In this document: positions 1 through 8,422 of the stretch, one piece after another
How the letters are laid out: each line of letters starts with the position of its first letter
Position numbering within the stretch: the first letter of the stretch is position 1
Assembly (NCBI GenBank): GCA_045588185.1
Contig: JAZNDR010000067.1
Coordinates: forward strand, 1-50,085
DNA from: Scatosoma sp045588185
Lineage (GTDB): Bacteria > Bacillota > Clostridia > Christensenellales > Borkfalkiaceae
DNA length: 50,085 nucleotides
Direction: 5' to 3'
Notes under the pieces: generated by a model
The model's database searches: none
Told to the model about the DNA's origin: nothing
The model's input: only the letters and a program-made list of their open reading frames with translations
Made by a program: the position numbers and the translations under genes

Positions 1-515
1 ATTTCATCTTCTTTAGATGAATTATATATGTTTAATAAGAATCCAAAAATATTCCAATGCTTGGAAGAAACATAAAGCATTCTCAAAACTTCAGCAGATT
101 CTTGACCTCGATTTGCTTTATTGTATTTTTCTTCCCATTTCAAAAAAGAATAATTATAAAGTCGTTTTTCCTCGCCACTATATAATGAAACAACTTCGTG
201 AGGAAGATATTTCAACGGTTCCCTTTTATATTCATCAAAGCTGATATCACACTCATCTAATGTCATATTTGTATATCCAGAAGCTTTGATAAATTTTATA
301 TTTTTCCCATCTATTTCATAATGTAATTTACAATTAAAATCAAGTTTAGGCGTAGGATTCTCGTACAACGACGAAAACACATAAGCTAGCACCTCTATTA
401 AATTACTTTTCCCGCTACCATTTGTTCCTATAAACGCAGAATAATTTTCAGAAAAATTAATTTCTATATTTTTTAAATTCTTATATTTTTCAACCCATAA
501 ATATTTTAATTTCAT
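1..515 (-). CDS. RecF/SMC-like AAA ATPase, partial (C-terminus off the left edge)
   Basis: The reverse strand reads openly from an ATG at 513-515 to the window edge (171 codons). The N-terminus has the look of an ABC/RecF-type ATPase: a short beta-rich start (MKLKYLWVEKYKNLKN), then a Walker A loop, GTNGSGKSN, at residues 30-38. A good AGGAT ribosome site precedes the ATG. It starts 18 nt after the stop of the 282-aa gene and is the last visible gene of the cassette. AAA ATPases of this type are known beside restriction-modification genes, where they are thought to take part in defence; that role here is inferred from position. The Walker B and signature motifs would lie outside the window. 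Confidence 0.8.
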   Translation of the reverse strand, partial: MKLKYLWVEKYKNLKNIEINFSENYSAFIGTNGSGKSNLIEVLAYVFSSLYENPTPKLDFNCKLHYEIDGKNIKFIKASGYTNMTLDECDISFDEYKREPLKYLPHEVVSLYSGEEKRLYNYSFLKWEEKYNKANRGQESAEVLRMLYVSSKHWNIFGFLLNIYNSSKEDE

Positions 516-533
516 TTGTGTAAATCCTATTTA

Positions 534-1382
534 TTATTTGATCGTTTGAACTAATACGGGAAGCAAGATACCAGCAACTTGAACTCCTTGTTCAATAAGC
601 CATTTCATAATTTCTTTTGCTTTTGCCCAGCGTTTTCCTTTACTTTCCTTACTCTTTGCGATATTTTCCAATTGAGCAAGTTTGTCCATCACTGCTTTAT
701 ACTGCTCGTCAGCCAAACCTTCATCTTCTACTTTTTTACGAACTGATTGAAAACTAAACGATATATCCACAGTTACATTACTCTCTGAAGATGAGTTGCT
801 AGAAATGTTCTGATTAATATTTATATTTGTATCTTGCTTATTTCCATTATTATAAGCTATCTCCGTTTCCCTATTATGTTTAATTATAGATTCAACATGT
901 CTTTCAAGAATTGCTACTGTTTGTTGCATGTCTGCAAGATTAGTACAATTTTCATTATGTATTTTTTCAGGATGTTCTTTATAATAGTCCATGACATAGC
1001 CCAATTGGAAGTCACAACTAAAAACTGTGTTAACAACTTTCCTTTGAAAATCATCATTCCCTATTTTCAGGTCGATAAAAATTTTTCCTTCATCTATTAA
1101 ATCTAAGCAATATTCAATTTCTCCATAATAAGGTAAGGCACTCAACATTCCTTCTAAAACAGAAATTATGCTATCAATATCTGAACGCATTCCTTCTACG
1201 GCTATTTTTGTGCCATAATCAAAATACGAGTCTATATTTAAATGTGGAGACAAATAATCTTTATGAAAAAAATTTTTTAGTTCAGAATCTATTTTGTTAA
1301 TTGCTTCTGGCGTTGGTCTTTCTTTTAAATTATTTAATCTTTCAATGCAATTTCTAATCTTTTCTATTTGCTTTAGTGTCAT
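534..1382 (-). CDS. Uncharacterised 282-aa protein of the restriction cassette
   Basis: I do not recognise this family. The start at 1382 is chosen over the longer ORF start at 1415 because TTGGAGAG, lying inside the last codons of the specificity gene, is correctly spaced for it, and the gene then starts 7 nt after that stop. The N-terminal ~170 residues are predicted mostly helical. A low-complexity Asn/Ser linker (around residues 180-205) leads to a charged helical stretch and a hydrophobic C-terminal tail (about the last 20 residues, GVQVAGILLPVLVQ). An N-terminal domain, polar linker and hydrophobic helical end is a layout seen in several abortive-infection proteins; a toxic or membrane-acting effector role is only inference. 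Confidence 0.75.
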   Translation of the reverse strand: MTLKQIEKIRNCIERLNNLKERPTPEAINKIDSELKNFFHKDYLSPHLNIDSYFDYGTKIAVEGMRSDIDSIISVLEGMLSALPYYGEIEYCLDLIDEGKIFIDLKIGNDDFQRKVVNTVFSCDFQLGYVMDYYKEHPEKIHNENCTNLADMQQTVAILERHVESIIKHNRETEIAYNNGNKQDTNININQNISSNSSSESNVTVDISFSFQSVRKKVEDEGLADEQYKAVMDKLAQLENIAKSKESKGKRWAKAKEIMKWLIEQGVQVAGILLPVLVQTIK

Positions 1383-1389
1383 AAAATTT

Positions 1390-2712
1390 TTACTCTCCAA
1401 AAATTTCGTTTTCAAAATCTTGTTTTGCCTTAGCTTCTAATTCTTTGGACTCCATCTTTTTTTGTTCATAATTATGCTTTATCTCATTTAAGACTTTAAC
1501 TACTCTTTCTTGTTCTTCATAATTAGGAACGGGAATTTTAACGTTAAAGAAAATATCTTTATTTATTCTTGGCATTCTTGCTCCACTATACTGCAACTCC
1601 AACTGCTTTTGCACAAAAGATGAGCTTAAAATATAAATAAAATATTCTCTATTTATTCCATTAATATCAAAAACAAAAAACTCAGATGAACAAATCACCT
1701 TTTCTATTGCATCGGCATTAATCCAGTACTTATTTAAATATGGTCTAAGTTTATTGTAGATAATGTAGTCCTTAGGAACTCTCAATGTGGTGCTTTTGAT
1801 TTCTTTTCCTCTTACCCTAGGCAACGCAACAAGTTTTCCTGTGTTTTTATCAACATTTTCCATTCCGAGATAAGAAAACAACTCATCAGGATAATCCATT
1901 GAATTAAGCCCCAATGAACCATTCTCATCTTCCATCCACGATTTAATAAATTCAGAAATTTTTCTTAACGGTACATTCGCCGATAAATGCATTTTGCTAC
2001 TAATGTTTTCAACATCCCAACGGGACATTTCCTTAAAATCTACAAACTTCAACAGATTCGAATCGGAATTCAAATTAACTACTAGCTCATAGGTTTGTGA
2101 TAGTTTTGAATTTATACCTGTTATATAATCTGAAACCATCGACTTACTAATTTCAATATCGGTGTTATAAGTTTGCACAATCTCACTTTGCACTGAAATT
2201 GATGGAACAGGGATTTTTATACTTGCCAAAGCATCATACGTTAAATTTTGGCGAACACTACCCGACGTGTTTTCTTTTACTTGCTTATTAAACATATTTG
2301 TTTTCATAAGTAAAAACAAATATTCTGGTAAAATCGTATCTTTGCAACTAAAAACCACATAGGCAGGGCTGATTAAATTGCCCTTTAAAGCTGGCGTCTT
2401 TATACCTATTGAACCAACGTTGACCCTATAAGGGTTATAAGCAATAAAACCATCTTTTACAATTTTGTAGGGTTGATTAAACTCTTTCCCTTTTTTATCG
2501 TAAGCATCGTACATTCCGATTTCATTAGAAATGCCTAATATGCTAAAAGTCTCTTCAGGAAAATCAGGAAGATTTATTTTTTCAATTTCAGAACGTATAT
2601 GACGTCCTAATGGTTCTATTGAAAAACGAGACGTATATGTGATTTTTGAATATCTTTTTACATCCCACAAATCAAAAGAACTGTATGGAATTGTATATAA
2701 AAATTCGCTCAT
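1390..2712 (-). CDS. hsdS: Type I-like DNA specificity subunit (HsdS)
   Basis: 440 residues with two target-recognition halves. Each half ends in a conserved helix region: residues ~165-195 (SIKIPVPSISVQSEIVQ) and ~395-435 (VKIPVPNYEEQERVVKVL). Such proteins choose the bipartite DNA target for the methyltransferase and nuclease. The start codon overlaps the stop of the upstream nuclease-methyltransferase gene by one base (TAATG), so translation is coupled. The two halves differ in sequence, as expected for an asymmetric split target. Only the specificity and modification genes are visible; no HsdR motor subunit lies within the window. Confidence 0.9.
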   Translation of the reverse strand: MSEFLYTIPYSSFDLWDVKRYSKITYTSRFSIEPLGRHIRSEIEKINLPDFPEETFSILGISNEIGMYDAYDKKGKEFNQPYKIVKDGFIAYNPYRVNVGSIGIKTPALKGNLISPAYVVFSCKDTILPEYLFLLMKTNMFNKQVKENTSGSVRQNLTYDALASIKIPVPSISVQSEIVQTYNTDIEISKSMVSDYITGINSKLSQTYELVVNLNSDSNLLKFVDFKEMSRWDVENISSKMHLSANVPLRKISEFIKSWMEDENGSLGLNSMDYPDELFSYLGMENVDKNTGKLVALPRVRGKEIKSTTLRVPKDYIIYNKLRPYLNKYWINADAIEKVICSSEFFVFDINGINREYFIYILSSSFVQKQLELQYSGARMPRINKDIFFNVKIPVPNYEEQERVVKVLNEIKHNYEQKKMESKELEAKAKQDFENEIFGE

Positions 2713-5015
2713 TATATCAAATCTCCAACTTTAACTTGTTTTTTAACGTCAATTTTTGAAACTACTAAGTTTGAATCTAACACATAATCCCAAATACTGC
2801 CCGTAATGTTCCAAAGAGGATTTTTGTTATTATACTCCTTATATTCAGCTAAAACATCTTTTAACTCGTTTTCACAAGGCGCACCCGTCGTTGTAATACC
2901 TGCTTTTTCTACCTTAGCTATCGGAATTTGATAATCAAACCACTCTTTGATAAGTGGCTTCATCTCTTCTTGTTTTTTGAGTTCGATTTCCTTTAATTTA
3001 GCATTATAGACAGCCTTAAGTATCGATTTCGCATTGTACTCATTTTCAATTTCTTGAATAGCACTGACATATTTTTCATCAACCACTTTCTTTGCTTTAG
3101 CAACAATATCGTTATATTGTTTAGTTTCTTCATCAGTAAACTTTTTCAAGAAAACAAGGCTTGGCTTAACAGTTGCGCCAGCTTTAATAAATACGTCCTG
3201 CGGAATACTGCATATAAGAATAATTTTTGCCTTACCCTCAAAGTATTCACGAACTAACTGTAATTTGCTATTATTCAAAACGCCTTCAGGAAGCACAATA
3301 CCCATTCTTCCACCCGGTTTTAATAGACGCAAACAACGTTCAATAAAGAGAACTTCAGTAAGCGCGGACATCTTACCCGTTTCATAGAAATTAAGAAGAG
3401 ATTTTTCTTTCTTTAATTTTTTATCTTCTCCAGGAACTATATTTGCAATACGTTGTAATTCTTTTAATTGTTTTTCGTATTCTTCACCATAAAGATTTTT
3501 GTAATATGCGATACGCTTTGCATCATTTTCAACGTCATCAATTTCAATATACTGGTCTTTACCAACACTAGCACCAAAAGGAGGATTGGTTAAAATAACG
3601 TCAAAACGACCTTCAAAAATACCGTTTATATTAATAAGTCCATCGTGATGGTGCACACCGCCGTGACCGTCGCCGTGCATTATCATATTCATTTTGCTTG
3701 TTCTTGCCATACGAGGATTTGCATCCGTGCCAAAAATGCTTTTGTACGACAACTCATCCAAACGCGAATATTCGCTTGGATTATTTAAACGAATGTGTTC
3801 TAATTCTTTATTTAACTGTTGGAAAACTTTATCAATTTTTGAGTTTAATTCTATGTCTTGTGCTTCTGTTCTATTTTCAGGATATTGTGCTGTTAATTCT
3901 GCCTTAAACTTATCTTTTTTCTCTTGAATATCCTTTTCAATTTTTTCTTTAATATAATCAAAAGCTTTAATTAAAAAACCACCACTACCACAACAAGGGT
4001 CGCACACAAGTTCACCTTCTTGAGGGTCAAGAATTTCCGTCATAAAGTCTACAATTGTACGAGGCGTGAAAAATTGTCCTAATTCACCACGGAATGTTCT
4101 ACCAAGGAATTGTTCAAACGCAATACCTTTTACGTCGTCAGAAGTGTCAGAAAGATTATATTTTTCAAGCAATTTCAAAATGGATTTAAAACTTGTTTCC
4201 CTTATTTTTATGATTTCATTTTCTTCAAATAAGTGGTCGTTTTTGAATTGCTCTTTCGTATTCAAGAACATAAATTGCATATAAGGCAAATCTTTAGTTG
4301 TACCACGCAAATTAGGACGAATTTCCTTTTCGTGCAAAGCTTCTCTACATTCATATTCTTCAACTCTAAAAATCTCTTTTCCCTTTTGTTCTCTTTCATA
4401 GTTGATTTTAATGAAAAGAATTTTACTAATTTCATCAAAAGCAGCTTCTGGTGAAAGTTTATCATTGTTTCTAATGATATTGTGGCATTTTAAAAGCATA
4501 GTCGTAAATTCTTCACGGCTAAACGTTTTAGTTTGGCTTAAGATTTCTTTAACACGTCTTTCGTTATCTGCCTCACTTGCAGTAGGAATTGTAACAATTT
4601 CTTCAAGCTTTTTAGGCATCATTGTTTTATCAACGTTAAAGTATTTCGTTTCCCTATTATTAGTTGTAACGAAAAAGCTTGCACCTGCCCACGCCGCATA
4701 ATTATAACCTTGATAATAATCCTCTTCATGGATTTTAACATTTTCAGCTTTACATTCTACAACAATAAACGCAGACTTATTATTTCTCTTATCTTCAACG
4801 CTTTTCCAAACAACAATATCAGCGCGTGCTTGCCCTTGACCACGTTGAGAATTATTAACCTGCACTTCTTCTGCTATCTGGTCTGGCAAATAACCAAATT
4901 TGTTGATTAACGTATGAATAAACCCTTGTCTAACTTCTTCCTCTGGCGTACAAACCAACCACTTATCTCTAATATAAGAATATATTTTTCCATCTTTAAT
5001 TGAAATTTCTAACAT
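2712..5015 (-). CDS. Fused PD-(D/E)xK nuclease / N6-adenine DNA methyltransferase
   Basis: The ORF is open from 5093, but the start is placed at 5015, where AGGAGAAA sits 7 nt upstream; this gives 767 residues. The first ~140 residues form an HsdR N-terminal-like nuclease domain with an Asp at ~66 (ARADIVVW), the ECK motif at ~87-89 and a QGYNYA motif near 102, the pattern of an intact PD-(D/E)xK site. A helical HsdM-type region follows, then SAM-binding motif I (CDPCCGSGG, ~338-346) and catalytic motif IV (NPPF, ~477-480) of an adenine-N6 methylase. Restriction and modification therefore sit in one chain with separate specificity, as in BcgI-type enzymes, without a translocase. It overlaps hsdS by one base. 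Confidence 0.88.
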   Translation of the reverse strand: MLEISIKDGKIYSYIRDKWLVCTPEEEVRQGFIHTLINKFGYLPDQIAEEVQVNNSQRGQGQARADIVVWKSVEDKRNNKSAFIVVECKAENVKIHEEDYYQGYNYAAWAGASFFVTTNNRETKYFNVDKTMMPKKLEEIVTIPTASEADNERRVKEILSQTKTFSREEFTTMLLKCHNIIRNNDKLSPEAAFDEISKILFIKINYEREQKGKEIFRVEEYECREALHEKEIRPNLRGTTKDLPYMQFMFLNTKEQFKNDHLFEENEIIKIRETSFKSILKLLEKYNLSDTSDDVKGIAFEQFLGRTFRGELGQFFTPRTIVDFMTEILDPQEGELVCDPCCGSGGFLIKAFDYIKEKIEKDIQEKKDKFKAELTAQYPENRTEAQDIELNSKIDKVFQQLNKELEHIRLNNPSEYSRLDELSYKSIFGTDANPRMARTSKMNMIMHGDGHGGVHHHDGLININGIFEGRFDVILTNPPFGASVGKDQYIEIDDVENDAKRIAYYKNLYGEEYEKQLKELQRIANIVPGEDKKLKKEKSLLNFYETGKMSALTEVLFIERCLRLLKPGGRMGIVLPEGVLNNSKLQLVREYFEGKAKIILICSIPQDVFIKAGATVKPSLVFLKKFTDEETKQYNDIVAKAKKVVDEKYVSAIQEIENEYNAKSILKAVYNAKLKEIELKKQEEMKPLIKEWFDYQIPIAKVEKAGITTTGAPCENELKDVLAEYKEYNNKNPLWNITGSIWDYVLDSNLVVSKIDVKKQVKVGDLI

Positions 5016-5017
5016 GT

Positions 5018-5419
5018 TTATTTCTCCTCTTTGCCTAATTCTTTTGCAATTCGTTTTGAAAGTCTTTCTAATATTGGTCTTGCTTCTCCCCATTTATACA
5101 AGGGCACAAGTTTAGTAAGTTCATCTATATCTTTATACCAGTCAATTGGCGCATATAAATATAACGAATACAAACTAGAAGCGGCTTTATTTAACCCTTC
5201 AGTATTCATCGTGCCATCAGAGCCAACTATTCCTCCAACATCCAATAAAAAATTTTTAAAAACCTTTAACTTGTTTTGTGATTGCTCAAACTCCAATTTT
5301 TCTTTTTGCATTTTTCTTTGATGATTATTATTTGCTATTTGCGTAAAAAACGGCACCAATATTGATAAAGCCAATGTTATTGCTATTGCAATCCAAGGCG
5401 CTAAATCTTTCCATTCCAT
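5018..5419 (-). CDS. Small N-terminally membrane-anchored protein heading the restriction cassette
   Basis: 133 residues. One transmembrane helix at about residues 8-28 (IAIAITLALSILVPFFTQIA) is followed by a charged helix likely to form a coiled coil (~30-55) and a soluble helical tail. The start has a good AGGAGA site 7 nt upstream. Its last codons contain the ribosome site of the nuclease-methyltransferase gene, 2 nt downstream, so the two are coupled. The family is not recognised. Because it leads the cassette, it may anchor or regulate the enzyme at the membrane; that is inference. Confidence 0.75.
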   Translation of the reverse strand: MEWKDLAPWIAIAITLALSILVPFFTQIANNNHQRKMQKEKLEFEQSQNKLKVFKNFLLDVGGIVGSDGTMNTEGLNKAASSLYSLYLYAPIDWYKDIDELTKLVPLYKWGEARPILERLSKRIAKELGKEEK

Positions 5420-5486
5420 TGAAATTTTCTCCTATTATTTCTACCACACTAAATCTGAAAACTTGCATTACATTTAGAAACTTTTA

Positions 5487-6740
5487 TTAAAAATTCAATA
5501 CTTTTTCGGGCTCCATTAAAAAGTCTTGTAGCGACAACATTAAAATACCCTGCTCGTTGTAACCACTCATAATGGGTTGGTTGACTATAATTATCTTTCT
5601 AAATGCATCATTTATCGAAAGCAACGAAGCTTGCTCTTGCTTCATTTTCTCTTCACTTGGAATATTATACGCCGATTGAATATAATATCTACGATTGCCA
5701 AGATTTACAACAAAATCGACCTCGAGTTTCTTTCTTACAAATACGCCATTTTCTTTTTCAACATTCTCTACAACACCAACGTCAACAGAATACCCACGCA
5801 AACGCAATTCATTATAAATCACGTTTTCCATAATATGCGTATATTCTTGCTGGCGGAAAGAAAGCCTTGCGTTTCTAAGTCCCAAATCCACAAAATAATA
5901 TTTCGCAGGCGTATTGATATACTTCTTCCCTTTTATATCATACCTAATTGCTTTTTCAACCAAAAAAGCATCTTGCAAATAATCAAGATATGTTGCAATT
6001 GTATTTGCAGATAATTTAACATTTTTCGTACTTGCAAAAGTGTTCGATAGCTTTAACGGATTCGTAAGCGAACCGATAGATGACGCCAACACGTCCGTCA
6101 ATTCATTAATCTCCACATTTCCACGCAAATTATTACGATTGATAATATCTGCTAAATATGTCATTTCAAATAAGTTAGTTAAATACTTAGCTTTATCAGC
6201 AACAGTCTCCATTGAAAGGCATAACGGCATACCTCCATAGTTGCAATACATAATCCAAGCTTTATCAAAATCCCCCCCGTAAACGGAATAAAATTCTGAA
6301 AAGTTTAACGGATGAACTCTTATTTCATCTCCACGACCACGAAATTCAGTTATAATATCACTCGACAAGAACTTTGAATTGCTACCCGTAACGTAAATAT
6401 CCGCATTAGCAATGTGCATAAAGCCATTTATAACGCTTTCAAATTCAGGAACAAGTTGTATTTCATCAAGCAAAATATAATAATCTTCATTGTCAACAAT
6501 TTGACTTTTTACATAATTATATAGTTCATTTGGATTTTGCAACTTTCTATTGCCAAAATCATCCAAAGCAATAGATATAATATGGTCTGCTTTCACACCT
6601 ACGTTAAGTAAATGGTCTCGGAATAATTTAAACAACATATATGATTTTCCGCAACGCCTTACACCCGTCACGATTTTAACCATACCGTTTTTCTTATGTT
6701 GGATTAATTTTTTTAGATAAAAATCCCTTTTAATTTCCAT
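5487..6740 (-). CDS. AAA_14/DUF4143-type ATP-binding protein
   Basis: 417 residues. The N-terminal AAA module has Walker A TGVRRCGKS at residues 25-33 and Walker B YILLDEI at ~88-94, with a sensor-like TGSNS at ~136. The C-terminal half (LEVDFVVN, INTPAKYYFVDLGLRN) matches the DUF4143 restriction-fold-like module that accompanies these ATPases. The family is common in Clostridia and on mobile islands, and its biochemical role is not settled. A strong promoter with an overlapping palindrome lies just upstream. The following cassette starts 67 nt after its stop without an obvious promoter, so all six genes may form one transcript. Confidence 0.88.
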   Translation of the reverse strand: MEIKRDFYLKKLIQHKKNGMVKIVTGVRRCGKSYMLFKLFRDHLLNVGVKADHIISIALDDFGNRKLQNPNELYNYVKSQIVDNEDYYILLDEIQLVPEFESVINGFMHIANADIYVTGSNSKFLSSDIITEFRGRGDEIRVHPLNFSEFYSVYGGDFDKAWIMYCNYGGMPLCLSMETVADKAKYLTNLFEMTYLADIINRNNLRGNVEINELTDVLASSIGSLTNPLKLSNTFASTKNVKLSANTIATYLDYLQDAFLVEKAIRYDIKGKKYINTPAKYYFVDLGLRNARLSFRQQEYTHIMENVIYNELRLRGYSVDVGVVENVEKENGVFVRKKLEVDFVVNLGNRRYYIQSAYNIPSEEKMKQEQASLLSINDAFRKIIIVNQPIMSGYNEQGILMLSLQDFLMEPEKVLNF

Positions 6741-6752
6741 ATAAAAATCCCC

Positions 6753-6776
6753 TAATATTATTTCCTAATAATATTA
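6753..6776. promoter_or_regulatory. Perfect 10-bp inverted repeat, likely operator
   Basis: TAATATTATT (6753-6762) and its exact complement AATAATATTA (6767-6776) flank a 4-base spacer. The repeat covers the -10 box and the expected transcription start of the ATPase promoter, the usual position for a repressor site. No candidate repressor gene is visible in the island part of this window. Confidence 0.6.
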
Positions 6777-6801
6777 TAGCCTAAATGAAAATAAAAGTCA
6801 A
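6773..6801 (-). promoter_or_regulatory. SigA-type promoter of the ATPase/restriction operon
   Basis: Reading the minus strand: -35 TTGACT (6796-6801), 17-bp spacer, -10 TATAAT (6773-6778). It lies 33 bp before the ATPase start at 6740. Confidence 0.8.
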
Positions 6802-6860
6802 TACATCTATTGAGAATTTTTGTAAATATTTGCAAATTTTCTAAATAGATATTTTACTCT

Positions 6861-6891
6861 AAAAGAAAGGAGCCCGAACAACTCGAACTCC
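6861..6891 (-). terminator. Intrinsic terminator after the island spoVAD
   Basis: On the minus strand GGAGTTCGA pairs with TCGGGCTCC (two G-U pairs) and is followed by TTTCTTTT. It separates spoVAD from the ATPase operon. Confidence 0.7.
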
Positions 6892-6920
6892 CAATCAATA
6901 TCAAATTATTTTCAATAGCC

Positions 6921-7913
6921 CTAAACATTTTCTATTGCAACGGCATGCGAAATGCAAGGAATACTTTCACCCTGTCCACTTGATACCGTGGATAATAACG
7001 CTCCAGTTGCGATAAATAGAATCTTATTTAACTCTCTTCTCTTTAACTTATCCATTAGGTAAGAATTGAAAACCGTTGCGCTACATCCTGCTCCACTACC
7101 GCCTTGAAATTCATCCTCAATCACGTTGTAAATAATCTCACCGCAATCCACGTGGTTCTTAGCAATATCGCAACCTTTCTCCCAAGTTAAATCTTTTAGG
7201 ATACGTGAACCTAATGCTCCCAAATCACCTGTTACAATCAAGTCGTAATAATCAGGCTCTCTTCCTGTATCTTTCAAATGCTCTAACAAAGAGCTTGTGC
7301 AACTTGGACTCATAGCTGCACCGAGGTTGTTTACGTCTGTTATTCCATAGTCAACCACCTTTCCAATGGTTGCCGAAGTGATTGCTATATGACTTCCAGT
7401 TGGCGCAATCACACAACCACCAGAGCCTGTTACCGTCCACTGTGCTTGTGGAGGACGAGTGTTACCAAGTTCTAAAGGATAACGGTATTGCCTTTCCGCT
7501 GACGAGAAATGGCTTCCTGTCGCCGCAACGATATTTTTATAATATCCTGCATTCACAAACGACGCGGCAACCGCCATACTCTCCGCCATTGTAGAACACG
7601 CTCCGTAAACACCTAAAAACGGAAAATCAAAATCACGAGCGGCAAAGCTCGCTGAGATAATTTGGTTAAGCAAGTCACCCGAAATTAAAAGGTCAATTTC
7701 TTTTTCTGTCATTCCTGCATTTTCAATTGCCTTTGTAATTGCATAGGAAAGCATTTTGCATTCAGCTTTCTCATAGGTACTTTCTCCAAACATATCGTCC
7801 GTCAAAGTTTTATCCACGTATTTACCTATAACCCCAGCACATTCTTTCGGACCCGCTATGGTTCCCGTACCAATAATACGGGGTTTATTTTCAAAAAATA
7901 TCGTATTCATCAT
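6921..7913 (-). CDS. spoVAD: Stage V sporulation protein AD, intact island copy
   Basis: 330 residues of thiolase-like fold, full length for SpoVAD. It carries the conserved KECAG and DDMFGESTYEKAE segments near the N-terminus, GACSTM at ~108 and a C-terminal GEGxS-type HAVA region. SpoVAD binds dipicolinic acid and acts in its uptake into the forespore through the SpoVA channel. The gene is AT-rich, unlike the neighbouring spoVAC and the native spoVAD remnant, and shares only part of its sequence with that remnant, so it is likely acquired rather than a recent duplicate. It no longer abuts spoVAC, and no spoVAE follows. An AGG-rich ribosome site precedes the start; the second ATG is also possible. 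Confidence 0.93.
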   Translation of the reverse strand: MMNTIFFENKPRIIGTGTIAGPKECAGVIGKYVDKTLTDDMFGESTYEKAECKMLSYAITKAIENAGMTEKEIDLLISGDLLNQIISASFAARDFDFPFLGVYGACSTMAESMAVAASFVNAGYYKNIVAATGSHFSSAERQYRYPLELGNTRPPQAQWTVTGSGGCVIAPTGSHIAITSATIGKVVDYGITDVNNLGAAMSPSCTSSLLEHLKDTGREPDYYDLIVTGDLGALGSRILKDLTWEKGCDIAKNHVDCGEIIYNVIEDEFQGGSGAGCSATVFNSYLMDKLKRRELNKILFIATGALLSTVSSGQGESIPCISHAVAIENV

Positions 7914-7949
7914 CTTCTTACCTACCTTTATTATCTTGGCTCACTTCCC

Positions 7950-8000
7950 CAAAAAGTATGCGAATAGGCGTGATTTACACCACGCCTATATGTAAGATTT
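7950..8000. repeat. Inverted repeat in the leader of the island spoVAD
   Basis: ATAGGCGTG and CACGCCTAT are perfect complements 8 bases apart in the 180-bp region before the intact spoVAD. There is no U-run, so it is not a simple terminator. A strong AAGGAGGTGA element (8021-8030, minus strand) also lies here but has no well-spaced start codon, suggesting a lost gene start. Confidence 0.5.
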
Positions 8001-8091
8001 TCCTTTATTTATAAGAGTTTTCACCTCCTTTGGGGTATAGATTTTCGTTGTTAAAATTCACAGGAAAACTTACTATATCCCTATTATACCT

Positions 8092-8413
8092 ATGTCGGGC
8101 GCCATTGCCGCGCCCATATTATTTACGTCCGTGATTCCGAAATCAACCACCTTGCCAAAGGTCGCCGAAGTAATTTTTACCGCCGAATCGCAAACCGATT
8201 TATCCGCGAGTACAAGCCCGCGTTTTTCACGGCTTGCGAAATCGCGTACGAAAGCATTTTACATTCCGCCTTTTCGTAAGTGCTTTCTCCAAACATATCG
8301 TCCGTCAAGCCTTTATCCACAAAACGTCCGACAATCCCCGCACATTCTTTCGGCCCCGCGACCGTTCCGCTTGCCGCTATTCTCGGTTGATTTTCAAAAA
8401 AAATCGTATGCAT
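8092..8413 (-). pseudogene. spoVAD: Native spoVAD remnant, internally deleted and truncated
   Basis: Codons 1-66 match the SpoVAD N-terminus closely (TIFFENQPR, LTDDMFGESTYEKAE, MLSYAI). The frame then breaks. In another frame the next bases encode an internal SpoVAD stretch (ITSATFGKVVDFGITDV, then NNMGAAMAP), which normally lies about 110 residues further on. Homology ends near 8092 where AT-rich DNA begins. The gene therefore has an internal deletion with a frameshift and has lost its 3' third. Base composition matches spoVAC, 10 bp upstream, so this is the original copy. Confidence 0.88.
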
Positions 8414-8422
8414 AACCGCTCC

